The notes beneath the pieces are model-generated. The model was not told where the DNA came from. It was given only the letters and a program-made list of their open reading frames with translations, and did not search any database. Below, piece after piece: positions 28,402 to 38,938 of a stretch of 64,000 bases of DNA. This stretch comes from Caulochytrium protostelioides. Its lineage: Eukaryota > Chytridiomycota > Caulochytriomycetes > Caulochytriales > Caulochytriaceae. The DNA is taken from positions 1 through 64,000 of the forward strand of contig ML014121.1 in the NCBI GenBank assembly GCA_003615045.1. Reading direction: 5' to 3'. Every line of letters starts with the position of its first letter. The first letter of the stretch is position 1. The translations under genes and the position numbers were made by a program.

Positions 28402-28417
28402 AAGCCCGTAAGGGCTT
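28402..28417. repeat. Short hairpin between the two transposon fragments
   Basis: AAGCCC and GGGCTT flank a 4-nt loop. Small stem-loops like this mark the ends of IS200/IS605-type elements, so it may be a remnant end, but that is inference. Confidence 0.5.
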
Positions 28418-28693
28418 GCCTCGAATGACGCAGAAATAAATTTTGAAGCCTTACATCAGGGATTAGGCGAGAAGAGATGGCTGTGCCGGCCCGGACGTTC
28501 CGCCTTGTCAGCCCATCCCGCGCTCTCGACACCCTGTTCAAAGCTCATGCTGCCGAGGTCGGCGTGTCCTTTGGGGAGGACCGCGGAGATAGCCTCTCGC
28601 TCTTCCCTCAGAATGGCGCGTGGGACCTCGCCTCACATGCGCGTAGACTTGATTTCCACCACGGCAATCCGACGCAGAAACTAGAATCCTAGT

Positions 28694-28935
28694 CCGAGGG
28701 TTGCTGTGGTATGAAGCCGCCCCCGCCAATGAAGCCACCCACAGCAAGTTTGTGAACCGCGACCTCAATGCTGCGTTGAGCATCCGACATTGCCTGGCCT
28801 TACCGGAAAGACCGATAGCGCTGTGCCGCAACCCCGAGCAAACCAGGTTGCAGCCCGTGGTCGGCAAAGTCATCGATACTGAACCGAATGCGCGTGACCC
28901 CTGGGGGGCACCACCGAAGATTGGTGTGCGCATTG
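28694..28935 (+). mobile_element. Fanzor/TnpB-like transposon fragment, copy B
   Basis: On the plus strand, RGLLWYEA and NRDLNAALSI (28755-28784) are in one frame, separated by about 15 residues, as in the last zinc-ribbon/RuvC-III part of TnpB and Fanzor nucleases. The frame continues through CRNPEQTRLQP to 28961. Similarity to copy A starts at the 24-nt identical block (28695-28718) and runs through a terminal GCAC...GTGC stem-loop (28908-28929). The first catalytic RuvC motifs are missing, so this is a 5'-truncated relic. Copies A and B are head-to-head with about 520 bp between their broken ends. Confidence 0.55.
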
Positions 28936-29538
28936 GGTCAATATATGGACGACCGCGTTAAACTCGACTTCCCGTCCTGAAGCGTTGTCGCAAATGGAAT
29001 CGGCAGGCATTCTGTTATACCGCACTGGATCGGCGATATCAAGCCTTCATTTGGAGATGCGCGGTAGAAAAGCATGTTGTTTGCCAAACAGGGGGCATCA
29101 TCACGGGCAACAAGGGCAGACAGCCCTTTGTTGGGCTGACATTGCAATGGCCCTTGAGTATTCGACGAACATTTGAATCGTACATTTGTTAACGCCATTT
29201 GATATCGCCATCACGATTTGGATGTTGGACATGAAAACACGTTAAAGCTGTCGGTGACAGAAATAAAGAAAGGAACAGGCATGATCAACTTTTTTTCTCA
29301 AGATGCTTGCCTCGGCACAAACGCTGCAGATGAAAAGTATTCAGGTCACAGGGTAGCACGGCATGATATATGGAAGCAGAAAAAGTGACTGGCTGGGCTA
29401 CATGTGCACGGCTGCCCAAACCTTTGAACGGTTGAAACCCATTATGGAAATATCGCGGCGCGCCGATGCTGTTGCGCATCCCCCCGGCGACGCCTCGGCC
29501 CGCGTGCCAATCCCCTCCACCAGGCCCCGGTTATCAAC

Positions 29539-32397
29539 ATGACATACCAGCGCTTCCTCGCGAAGCTCATCGTCATTTTGTCAGGCGTTAGGATTGCCAT
29601 GGCATCTGTATCGCCAGTGCTGACGTATGCGGTGGAGCTGCAACTCAACGCCTCTGCACCCACCGGCTTGCACGACCAAGCCTCAGCGATTGCCACGCAG
29701 CTCGGTGTTGAGATCGTGATGCCCATCAGTGGCCTGCCCTTCCACTATGTCGTGCGCCATGCCGTGTCGGCATACACGTCGGCGGAGCCTCAGGAGTATC
29801 GATCAGATGAGCGGATCGCAGAGGCACATGAGGTGTTGCCGCATCGTCGTCGTCTCATTGAACGTGCCTTAGAAGGGCATGGTGGGATTGTGGCCTTCAG
29901 CGAGCAACATACTAAGCCACGCTATACGCGTGACATGACGCTATCCCACAAATTGGGACTGGATCGAGGCATCGTGGGATTGCAAAGCGTCACGCCTCTT
30001 CCGGCATTCTCAGATCCAGAGTTTCCGCATCAGTGGCATCTGCGTAATGATGGCATGAACGGGATGATTGCCGGCGAGGACATCAATGTTTTACCAGTAA
30101 GTTGGACACTCGTATGTTCGAATACAAAGCACCTTTATCCAGGAAACGGGCGATGATCGATGCAAAAAAACAAACTAACCTCACGTTACGTTGAAATCTG
30201 AAAATGCCACTAGGTTTGGGCCGACGGTATCAATGGCACGAACGTAGTAGTCGGTATAATCGACGACGGCTTTGAGACAGACCATCCTGACCTGGCGTCG
30301 TCTTGGCTGCCCGAGCTAAGCTACGATTTCACAAATGGCAGCACGGCGCAAGAGGCTAGTGAGGCGCGGCGCGCGCTCCGCGCCCATGGTACCCGTTGTG
30401 CTGGGCAAATTATTGGTGCCCTCAACAACGGAATTTGCGGGGTGGGTGTGGCCTACGGCGCACGCTGGGCGAGCGAGATCTTCTCCAGCCGCCATGCGAT
30501 GGATGCTTTAGAGGCTGCAGCGCTGTCTTGGCAAAGCGCCGATATTGCCGTATATTCGGCTTCCTGGGGCCCCCCGGACGACGGCGCGACCTTCGATGGT
30601 CCCGGACCGCTGACACGTCGCGTGCTCGCGCGGATGGTTCAGTCGGGCCGACAAGGTCTGGGCAACATCTTTGTTGTCGCGAGCGGCAACGGCGGCATGC
30701 AAGGCGACAACTGCAACTGTGACGGGTACGCGAACAGCCGGTATACGATTGCCGTCGGCGCGATCGATTCGGCGGGAATGCTCCCGCCGTATGCGGAGCA
30801 GTGCGCCGCGCACCTGATCGTTGCTTATTCGGGTGCATTTGGACTCGGTCTGACGACGACTGATGTCGGCGGCCAGTGCACGGCCTCGCACACCGGCACT
30901 TCGGCATCGACGCCGTTGGCGGTGGGCGTGATGGCGCTCGTGCTGAGCATACGCCCCGACCTCACGTGGCGTGACGTGCAGCACGTGTTTGTCGAAGCCG
31001 CCGTTCAGAACCACGCGGACGACGGGTCATGGACGCGGAACGGTGCCGGTCGCTGGGTCAGCCACAAGTATGGGTTCGGCCGTCTCGACGCAGTGCAGGC
31101 GATCGCGGTAGCGCGGTCGCACACGGCGGTCGGTCCCGACCTGGATCCGCTCGTTCTGCAGGATGCTGCCGCAAGTTTGATTCCGACGATGGATCCATCG
31201 CTGCCGCGACAGGGACCCCGGCAAGGCTTAATCCGGACCCTCGTTGTCGCCCGCGATCCAACCGTGCCGTCCAGCTTGGCGCTGCATGCGCTGGAGACGG
31301 TGGAGGTCGAGGTGACGCTGACCCATCCGTCGCGCGGACACGTGGCCATCACGCTGGTCTCGCCAGCGGGCACCTTGTCGCAGTTGCTCACCTATCGGCC
31401 TCGCGACGTATCCGCCGAGGGTCTGACCAGTTGGGTCTTAACGACAGTGCGGTGCTGGGGTGAGTCACCCGTGGGCACCTGGCAGCTGCACGTCCACGAC
31501 GCGCGACTCGGCGACTCTGACTACGAGACGGGCCGTCCCTGGGAACTTGGAACTCTCGTCTCGTGGTCGTTGCGGCTGTATGGGACCTGTCAGCAGGACC
31601 GTATCATGGTCGATCCTGACGGCCACCGGCGATGCACCCCGCCTGCCTCTGTGCCGCTTCGCAGCGCGATGCAGCATTCCGTCGTCTGGGTACTTGTCGG
31701 CGCCGCCGTCATCCTCGTCATTGGCCTCGGATGCATCGTCACGCGGCCCCGTTTCCGTGTTTCTTGCTGGACGAGGACATGTGAAGGACCTGGCTATGCC
31801 GAACTGCAAACAATGGATGACATTCGGCCGCCACTAGCTAGTAGCGCGGATGGTGATGTCGAGTCAGACACCGCGATCACGAAGTCCACGATGACCACCG
31901 CGTTTACCGACAACATCCACACCACAACGAAAATGGCCAGTACATCCCCTTTGGGCATTCCGCTCGAACCATGGACGGCTAAGCCGATAATTCTCAAGAC
32001 ACGCAAGCTTTCGGATGTCGATCTCCCAGGGCCTGCTGCGGCGAGTCGGGTACCCCAGCCCAGTTCAGGGTACCATCAAGCCTGTGCTGGGGAATCATTG
32101 TATCACCCAGCGCTGGCAACGCCGCCGCCTGTAAACAGGGCGTTCGTGACGACGCCACTCACGACATCGGCCTCAACATCACCTCGCTTATCCCGCGCGA
32201 CGATGGCTGACGGCCAGCTCCAGCGCTCCACGAGCGCACATCATCTCCTGCGTAAGCCGACTTTGGTCACCCAGGGCATCCGAAGTATGCTTGCGACCGC
32301 GCCCCTGCAGAATGAGAGTTTTTTGAACACGCCGAGTCCTCAGAAAACTGTGTTTAATCACCGTTCGACGGGCAATGGTCTCAGGAGTCCGTGGTAG
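29539..32397 (+). CDS. KEX2: Kexin-type proprotein convertase (Kex2/furin family), two exons
   Basis: This Golgi serine endoprotease cleaves secretory precursors after dibasic sites. Exon 1 is 29539-30096, the intron 30097-30213 (GTAAGT...CTAAC...TAG, 117 bp) and exon 2 30214-32397; the junction is in phase 0 and joins DINVLP to VWADGING, as in Kex2. The product is 913 residues. It has a hydrophobic N-terminus, a prodomain to about 150, and a catalytic triad Asp203 (IIDDG), His244 (AHGTRCAG) and Ser416 (HTGTSAST), with oxyanion Asn345 (ASGNGG). The P domain is at about 529-650 and a TM helix at about 676-697. The cytoplasmic tail is about 210 residues, far longer than usual and Ser/Thr/Pro-rich. 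The domain order matches Kex2, so the protein looks active. Confidence 0.94.
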
Positions 32398-33435
32398 CCG
32401 GATCGGCGGGCTTTAAGCTGATTACAATTGTGAGGAATATCCATTTTAAAGAATCGATAGGTCACGTGTCGCTTCTCTTTTGTTAGATGCACGCATGCAG
32501 CGTGCCATCGTCGCAACGTCGTGGCACCGACCGCGGTTCCACGAAGTCCCTGCAGGGTGACGGGCACGCCGCAGTCAATGGCAGCCGTGAAACCTCGTGG
32601 GCCGTTCTCACTTCATAATTGATCGCTTGTGGATGGACCCTCGCCAAAATGACTTGGGTCCGCAGCCCTTCCAAACGACAGGTGCCATCTCGACGCTGTG
32701 GGTGCGCGATGGTGGAGGGTTTCTGAGCCTCCGGCGATGGGATCGGCATGAGCTCAAGCCAGCGTAGCGTGCTTGGCCCGCGGCGGCCGCGGCGGCGTCG
32801 TCGCTCAGCGCGTCTGCAAAAAAAGGAAAGACCAGCGTAAATGCATCTATGGCATCGGGCCCTCATGTCTTCTGAGTGGCGAAAAAAGGGATTCATATAA
32901 ACTATAAAGAAGTTTGCTGCGTATAAGATGTTCTATTGTGCCGGTCATATAGTGCCGGTCCTATTTTGCCGGTCCTATTGTGCCTGACCCCTACATGTCT
33001 TATGCGGTCGACGGGCCGGCATTCCGACATTCCGATGGTGGAATCTATATTCCTCTTTCCCCTTTTAACGTTGGCGCACCTGCCCTTTTCAATTGTGGCG
33101 CAGCCTTGCCCCACCACCCGTGGCGGCAAAGTCAAATGATAAACCGCGGTACACTGCACCCTCGAGAGCAGACCGCAGCACATCATCGCGGTGCCGTCCA
33201 TGCTGGTATCACCCGTTGGTCATCCTGCCGAACGAGCACATTACAAGCTATTCTGTACTCTAGTGCGTTGCTGCCTGATCACGACGCCTCTGACATTCCT
33301 TACACCGAGTCCCCTACTACACATCGCCTGAACCTGGAGTATCAATTCCTTGCGGTGCGACGCGTCGTTGCCGCGTCACGGTCCGATTATATCTCCAAAT
33401 ACATCCCACGGTACCGCTCAGGGTTATCTTGAAGG
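32398..33435. other. Intergenic region between kexin and SRP72
   Basis: About 1 kb with no recognisable gene. It contains a four-unit 14-bp tandem repeat at 32934-32989 and presumably the SRP72 promoter. Confidence 0.5.
32934..32989. repeat. 14-bp tandem repeat, four units
   Basis: The consensus TATTGTGCCGGTCC is repeated at 32934, 32948, 32962 and 32976, with one to three changes per unit. It forms a small minisatellite about 450 bp upstream of SRP72. Confidence 0.85.
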
Positions 33436-35636
33436 ATGGTGGGTCCGGCACGCAAGCCCGCGGGATCGAAGAGCGGCAAGGGCACCCCGAAAAACCCGAC
33501 AGACATCACGCCCGGCGTCGCCGCGCTCTACCGCGAACTCGCAGATATTTGTGCCAAGGAAGAAGAGGTGCCGCCCGCCAAGATTGTCGCGGCCGCTGAT
33601 GCAGGTAAAGTTATGGCTGACGGCCTTCTGACTGGAGGCGAGCGCTCATTTAGTGACCTCAGATCTTGCTTAGTTGCTCATCCTTCATTCTCCTTTCGTC
33701 ACCGGGATACATTTGTCTAGTGTTGAGAGCTGCTCCGCACGCGGTAGACGCCGCTATCACGAAGATCATTGCGCTGTGCACGCTTGATAAAATCAAGGCA
33801 GCTCTCGAGGCTCTCGACAGAGTGGAAAAGGCTGCGCAGATCACGGCGCAGTACCAGCCCACCCTGCATTTTCTGCGATCCTACCTGTTGTACCGTCTCA
33901 ACCGGTGCTCGGAGGCGCTTGCCTTTCTGCAAGCGATCCCCCATGAAATCCCGTCGGGGTTGACAGAAGCCATCCGGCTTCTGGAGCTGCAGATCCTGTA
34001 TAAATCTGAAACATCGTGGCCCCGCGCTTTGGAGTTGATGGGTGAACTTCTCAATTCCACGACAGATGAAACGCATATCGACGCCGCGGATATGAGACTG
34101 AACTACGTGGCCGTCAAGACGAACGCCCTGATGGCGCTCGCAAAGCTTCCACAGCCGGCCGACTTCGAGCACGAGGTCCTCAAGGATGAAGGTTATGAAA
34201 TGTTTTACAACCGCGCTTGCCTCGCAGTCGCATGTGGCGATTGGGACGAAGCGGCCACGCTGCTGGAGCGCGCGGCTGAAGCGTGCCGCGCGGTCGCCGC
34301 CGAGACGAGCGATCCGTTGCTGCGGTCGGAGATTGATATGATTGAAACACAACAGCTCTACATTGCTTCGCGACTCCAAAATGGATCGCTCGCCGAGTCG
34401 CAAGTCATCCAGCTGCGGCGGTTGTGGAAAACCACGCTAGACCACCAAGTCCGCGCTGTGTCGCTAAACAACTTGCATGCGGCACAGCAAGCCGACCCGG
34501 GCGCGCTGCTAGTCGAGTCGAGCCTAGCCAAGCTAGATGCCATGCCCTATAAGGACAAGTTGAATGCGTCACAACGCATGCTGGGCGTTCATAACCAGGC
34601 GGCGACGCTGTTTAAGTTTGGAGAGACGCTGTGTGCCAAGAATGAAATGCTGCGTGCGAAGACCTGCTTCCCATTGGAAACGCGTCGTGCCGACCCGTCT
34701 TGCGGCACGGTGTCTGCCGCTATCCAGGGCGCTAAGGTGCTGAGCAAGCAAGCAACCTACACGAAAGGCCCCTCCGTTACGACGAAGGCAAAGTCATGGA
34801 TCACGTCGCCGACGCACTCGTTGGGCAGCTTGCTCACCAAAGTGCGCGCGTTGGCGCATGGAAATGCCAGCGACTACCGCGTCGCTCTCACACTCGTGAA
34901 ACGCCTGCTGAAGCGCTATGTGGACGCCCAGGCTGCGCACCTCCTGCCCGGTTTGTATAATCTCAAAGCATGGCTGCACACCCGCGTGGGCGACCGCGCG
35001 GGCGTCGAATCGACGCTCGATGAAGCCGCAACGACTTGTGCCGCCGTCGGCGCTACCGCCGCCTCGGATGCGTTCATGAAGCGCCGCGAAGTGTTTACCC
35101 GCCATGTGGCGCCGTCGCGGCGTGCCGTGAAACTGCTGCAGCGCGCTGTCGCCCGCGGCGCAGATGCGGAGACCCTCGCGACGTACTCAGGTATGCTAGC
35201 CGCGCGCTCGCGGTTCCGTGCGGGCGCCGTCTCCCATGCTCGCTGGCGACAGACACTACGCGCCGAGCACGCGATCCCGTGGCCGCCGACGTGGATCACG
35301 CCGCTCCCAAACGAAGCGGTCGATGCGCTTGAGCGCAACCACCGCGCTCCCATCAAACGGTCGGCGCCGCCGCCGCCGCGGGATGACGCGGCAGCCGAAC
35401 CGATGGACGTGGACTCGGGTCCTTCTGTAGCGCCCAAAAAACGTCGTCAACACAAGGTTCCATCCGGCGTGCCCGCGCACCTGCGTGGACGCCCCGACCC
35501 AGAGCGTTGGCTGCCCAAAGCGAGTCGCAAAGCCGTTCCCGCGGGGCGAAAGCACATGGGCAAAAAGGCCGGGGCTAAGCCGGCCAAGAAAGTCTCTCGG
35601 ACGCGCGCCACCCAGGGCTTCTCTCATTCGGGTTGA
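33436..35636 (+). CDS. SRP72: Signal recognition particle subunit SRP72, two exons
   Basis: SRP72 pairs with SRP68 in the signal recognition particle, which targets ribosomes making secretory proteins to the ER. Exon 1 is 33436-33604, the intron 33605-33720 (GTAAAG...TAG, 116 bp) and exon 2 33721-35636; the split codon G|TG gives Val and joins AADA to VLRAAP. The product is 694 residues. The N-terminal two thirds are TPR-like helical repeats that bind SRP68 (for example LHFLRSYLLYRLNRCSEALAF and MFYNRACLAVACGDWDEAA). The C-terminus carries the conserved SRP72 RNA-binding signature PDPERWLPKASRK, followed by a Lys/Arg-rich tail. The first ATG follows a GAAGG context. Gene ends are 119 bp from the convergent SPAG17-like gene. 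Confidence 0.9.
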
Positions 35637-35755
35637 AAGCCTGTAACCCTGTTATCAAATCACCCTCTGAGGTTGCTGAAACAACGCCAAAACGTGTGGT
35701 GGGTTTGTATCGATATGTACACAAATATGTACACAAAAGGTCAGGCGTCCACATA

Positions 35756-38700
35756 CTAGATGATGGCATCCAAAAGTTTCCGCTCCGTAACCGAGCGCTT
35801 GTGGGCGCGGTTGACACGGCGTGCCATCTCCGCTTTGAGCTGGGCCACCGTTGGCGCCAGTGCACCGCGGCGGTCGTACGATGAAAACACAGACTGGCGC
35901 GAGACATTCGCCGGCAAGGTCAGTCGCTCATACTCGTAGAAGTGGCGCGCACGCACACTGAACGCCGACGGGGCCTCAAAGTAGAGGTGGTTGGGGCCCA
36001 AGTCGGAGCAGGGAACGTCAGGCCGTGTCGAGATCCGCGGCTTGATAGGCAATCCGGTATGCAGGAGCTTCATTGCCTCCATGCGAACTTCCTCGGTCGT
36101 CAGTAGCTGTGAGCCAGTCCCATCGGGCCGCAGAATAAAGAAGTTCGGCAGATTGGGCGGCGTCGGATCGATTTCGTCGTAACGCTTCAGCATGATTTCC
36201 AGCTCAGTTGGCAGCATCGGCACGGCTTCGCGGACGATGGTCGAGTGCGAGAGATCCGAAAAGGCGGCCGGGATTTCGGACGATGGTGGGTCAAGCACTA
36301 TGTCCAAGTTGGGACGCGTGATGATGCACGACGGCCAGTGCACGACTTGATCGGTTGATGTGGGCTGAATAATTACCCGATCAGAGTTGATACTCACATC
36401 GCCGTAGGCCGTACGAACCATCCATTGTTGTTGAATGCTACGTTTAGCTAGCACCTCGATCCGCTCGGACCGCACTATAAACGTGTCGTCATGCTTGCTC
36501 CAAAAAACTTCGTAGAGTCCGCGCTTGAGCGTAAAGCCGTTCTCGTCGCGAACCGTTGTGACGTTAGCTAGCTCATAGGTCATCTCGACCCGGTTGCCCG
36601 CCAGATTGGTCGTCTGCGTGAATAAATCTTCACGCACCATGGTGGTATCTCCCGACTCTTGATCCACCTGATACACTTTGGACAGTGCCGGCAGCACCGT
36701 AACGATGCCGGGGAGACTCGTGCAGGTGACCTGGCCTCCCGGTAAGGTATGCATCATGCCTCTGTGGGTTCGCTCCAAGATTTCGCCGTTGTTCATGAAC
36801 GCAAACTGGACATCGTTTTGCCCCATTTTGTACATGTGACCCTCGGAAGTCAGCACGACGCGAGTTGTCGTCATCAGCACATCCTTACTCTCCGCTTTGA
36901 TGCTGCGGTAGTTATTCAAGCCGATGTTGCGGGTATGCTCGACGACGGTTCCGTCGGGCTTTATGTCGAGGCTAACGTAAGGACGAATCCAGACGCGCAT
37001 GGTTTGGCTGTGGCTCGTAAAGTTCAGACCAGACCCGTCCCTTAATCGTATCAACAGCGAAAGCTTTGGATCAAAGTAAGCCGCATGCGGGTACGTTTCC
37101 GTCGGCACCGAGGTGCACGAGAAGTGGAAGGTATCGTTTTGAATCTCGGACTGAAGAAGGCACGTAATCTTCTTGGCAAACAGGTGTTCCAGCTGATCGC
37201 AACGCAACCACTGAAACATGCCTTTCAGTTCCACGGACTTCAGCGAGATCAGCGAGGAGGGCCAGCACTCATGCATCATCATGGATGTCGACAAATCAGA
37301 CAGCTGCAACACATCCACTCCGTAGATTTCACGAATATACGCTGCGAGACCAAAGTCGACAAGCGATGTGTTGCGGACGATGTTTGAAGCGTTGGTCGCG
37401 TTAACGCTCTCTTCGTTATAGGGGGCACTCACGCAGATCAGGAGCGTATTGTTTTTCAAATAACGGACAGTGCAGAGACCCTTGTGCAGACATGCCAGCT
37501 GGATCGCGTTATGCAGGGCCAGCTTGGTGGGCAAGCGGTCGCGCCACTTCCAGATATCCGGATCGAGATGGCCTAAGCCAAGGGGCCGCAAGAGTTCGCG
37601 CATTGCGTTATGACGCTCACTCGCCTGATAGCTGTGCTCGGTTTTGCGCGTGCCATTGAAGGTGTGGCTGGCCTGCTCCAGCGCAAGCATGCGGTCGACC
37701 TCGGGCTGCAGTTTGCGGAGGGCGATCTGGAATCCATCAATGATGTTCTGAACTTTCGACACGTACGGCGAGTCCAGAGTCTGGTCCGTGTGCATAAAGC
37801 CGGAGGCGACGACCGCCGCTTCCCAGTCGGCGTGATGGCTGATGCCCCCGACCGGCGGTTCATCCGTCGCCGGCTTCGGCTCAAACGTGTTATACGGCGC
37901 GAATGCCGTATCTAGCGGACCTGCCAGCGGATGCTCAGGACCTATATCGGCAACCACAGGCATGCCTGGGAGTCCAATCGCCATCAGCATCGCCAGCATA
38001 AAACCAACATGGGGACAGACGCTGAGCATCTTGTCGAAGACCATAGATTGCGCGGCGGTCGTCTTGTCGTGGAGGGGGCCCGCGGGCTCGGAGGAAATGC
38101 CGGAGATGTCTGCGACCGGTCCCTTATGCTGCGCGAGAATGGCACGGTACAGGTTGCGATATTCGAAGATGGACTGACATTTGCTGCCCACGTGCTGCGC
38201 GAGCTCGACCAACTCACGTGGGCCCAGCGTGATGGACAGGGGAGCAAACGTGATGTTGCGCATCGCGCTGCTCTCATGCGACCTGCGGATGAGCTCGCCA
38301 TACCGATGAAAAATCGCGGCATGCTCGCGCAAGACCGCCGGTTTCGGCTCTATGGCCTGCTGTACGGTGTAGTCAAAGACGACGTCTATCGTGATGTCCA
38401 GCTGCGTCAGCAGATTGGTCAGAAGCGCCGTATACTCGTGGAAGCCTGATACAAAGACGTAGCCGTCGGCGCCATCGATCGGATGCTCGTCCATAAACAC
38501 AGTACGGGCGTTTGAATCGCCCTTTTCCTTCAGCCGGGTGCGGCGCTTGCCGCTATTGGGATCCTTGCCGCTAGTCGGGGAGGTCGAACCCCCACCCTGG
38601 CCACGCATCCCTGCGTCGCCGCCGGCGCCCATGCTCTTTTCATCGGCATCCAGTTTTTGCTGAATCGTGGCCTTGATGTCGTTGTAGAAGTGCCGGGCCA

Positions 38701-38938
38701 GTTTGACCCACGGATCGGGGTTCTTGGCTGGATCATACCCAGAAGCTTCGAGCTCGCTCTTGATGGCTTTGTTGAAGTCGCCTTTGGGATTGGCAATGAT
38801 CCAATCGTGCATCTCCTTGCGCTCCAGAATGTAGAAGCGACTCTTCTGACCCGCGGCAATGACGGCGGTCAGCTGCTTGATCGGCGAGCAGGCCGACTCG
38901 TCCGCGCGCGGCACGATGGCGAAGTGAAACAGCTTCAT
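35756..38938 (-). CDS. SPAG17: SPAG17/PF6-like axonemal central-pair protein
   Basis: This 1060-residue single-exon protein begins MKLFHFAIVPR at 38938; the frame is open further upstream but has no ATG there. It resembles SPAG17 (Chlamydomonas PF6), a scaffold of the C1a projection on the ciliary central pair that regulates motility. Resemblances include the N-terminal NPKG segment, followed about 110 residues later by a YVFVSGFHEYTALLTNLL block (SPAG17 has FVLLTGFYNPQL). There is also an LVELAQHVGSKCQSIFEYRNLYRAIL segment. The C-terminal half is a run of beta-rich repeats of the 'pdG.v' type (TLPGGQVTCTSLPGIV, LKRGLYEVFWSKHDD). The length is about half that of animal SPAG17. Such a gene implies a flagellated zoospore stage. 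Confidence 0.68.
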   Translation of the reverse strand: MKLFHFAIVPRADESACSPIKQLTAVIAAGQKSRFYILERKEMHDWIIANPKGDFNKAIKSELEASGYDPAKNPDPWVKLARHFYNDIKATIQQKLDADEKSMGAGGDAGMRGQGGGSTSPTSGKDPNSGKRRTRLKEKGDSNARTVFMDEHPIDGADGYVFVSGFHEYTALLTNLLTQLDITIDVVFDYTVQQAIEPKPAVLREHAAIFHRYGELIRRSHESSAMRNITFAPLSITLGPRELVELAQHVGSKCQSIFEYRNLYRAILAQHKGPVADISGISSEPAGPLHDKTTAAQSMVFDKMLSVCPHVGFMLAMLMAIGLPGMPVVADIGPEHPLAGPLDTAFAPYNTFEPKPATDEPPVGGISHHADWEAAVVASGFMHTDQTLDSPYVSKVQNIIDGFQIALRKLQPEVDRMLALEQASHTFNGTRKTEHSYQASERHNAMRELLRPLGLGHLDPDIWKWRDRLPTKLALHNAIQLACLHKGLCTVRYLKNNTLLICVSAPYNEESVNATNASNIVRNTSLVDFGLAAYIREIYGVDVLQLSDLSTSMMMHECWPSSLISLKSVELKGMFQWLRCDQLEHLFAKKITCLLQSEIQNDTFHFSCTSVPTETYPHAAYFDPKLSLLIRLRDGSGLNFTSHSQTMRVWIRPYVSLDIKPDGTVVEHTRNIGLNNYRSIKAESKDVLMTTTRVVLTSEGHMYKMGQNDVQFAFMNNGEILERTHRGMMHTLPGGQVTCTSLPGIVTVLPALSKVYQVDQESGDTTMVREDLFTQTTNLAGNRVEMTYELANVTTVRDENGFTLKRGLYEVFWSKHDDTFIVRSERIEVLAKRSIQQQWMVRTAYGDVSINSDRVIIQPTSTDQVVHWPSCIITRPNLDIVLDPPSSEIPAAFSDLSHSTIVREAVPMLPTELEIMLKRYDEIDPTPPNLPNFFILRPDGTGSQLLTTEEVRMEAMKLLHTGLPIKPRISTRPDVPCSDLGPNHLYFEAPSAFSVRARHFYEYERLTLPANVSRQSVFSSYDRRGALAPTVAQLKAEMARRVNRAHKRSVTERKLLDAII

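Larger units (their letters stand above)
27858..29538. other. Gene-free interval holding transposon fragments
   Basis: About 1.7 kb between the TPR-like gene and the kexin gene. Two inverted Fanzor/TnpB-like fragments occupy 27915-28174 and 28694-28935. The remainder (28940-29538) is AT-richer and has no recognisable gene. A TATATATCC stretch lies just past the TPR-gene stop. Confidence 0.5.
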
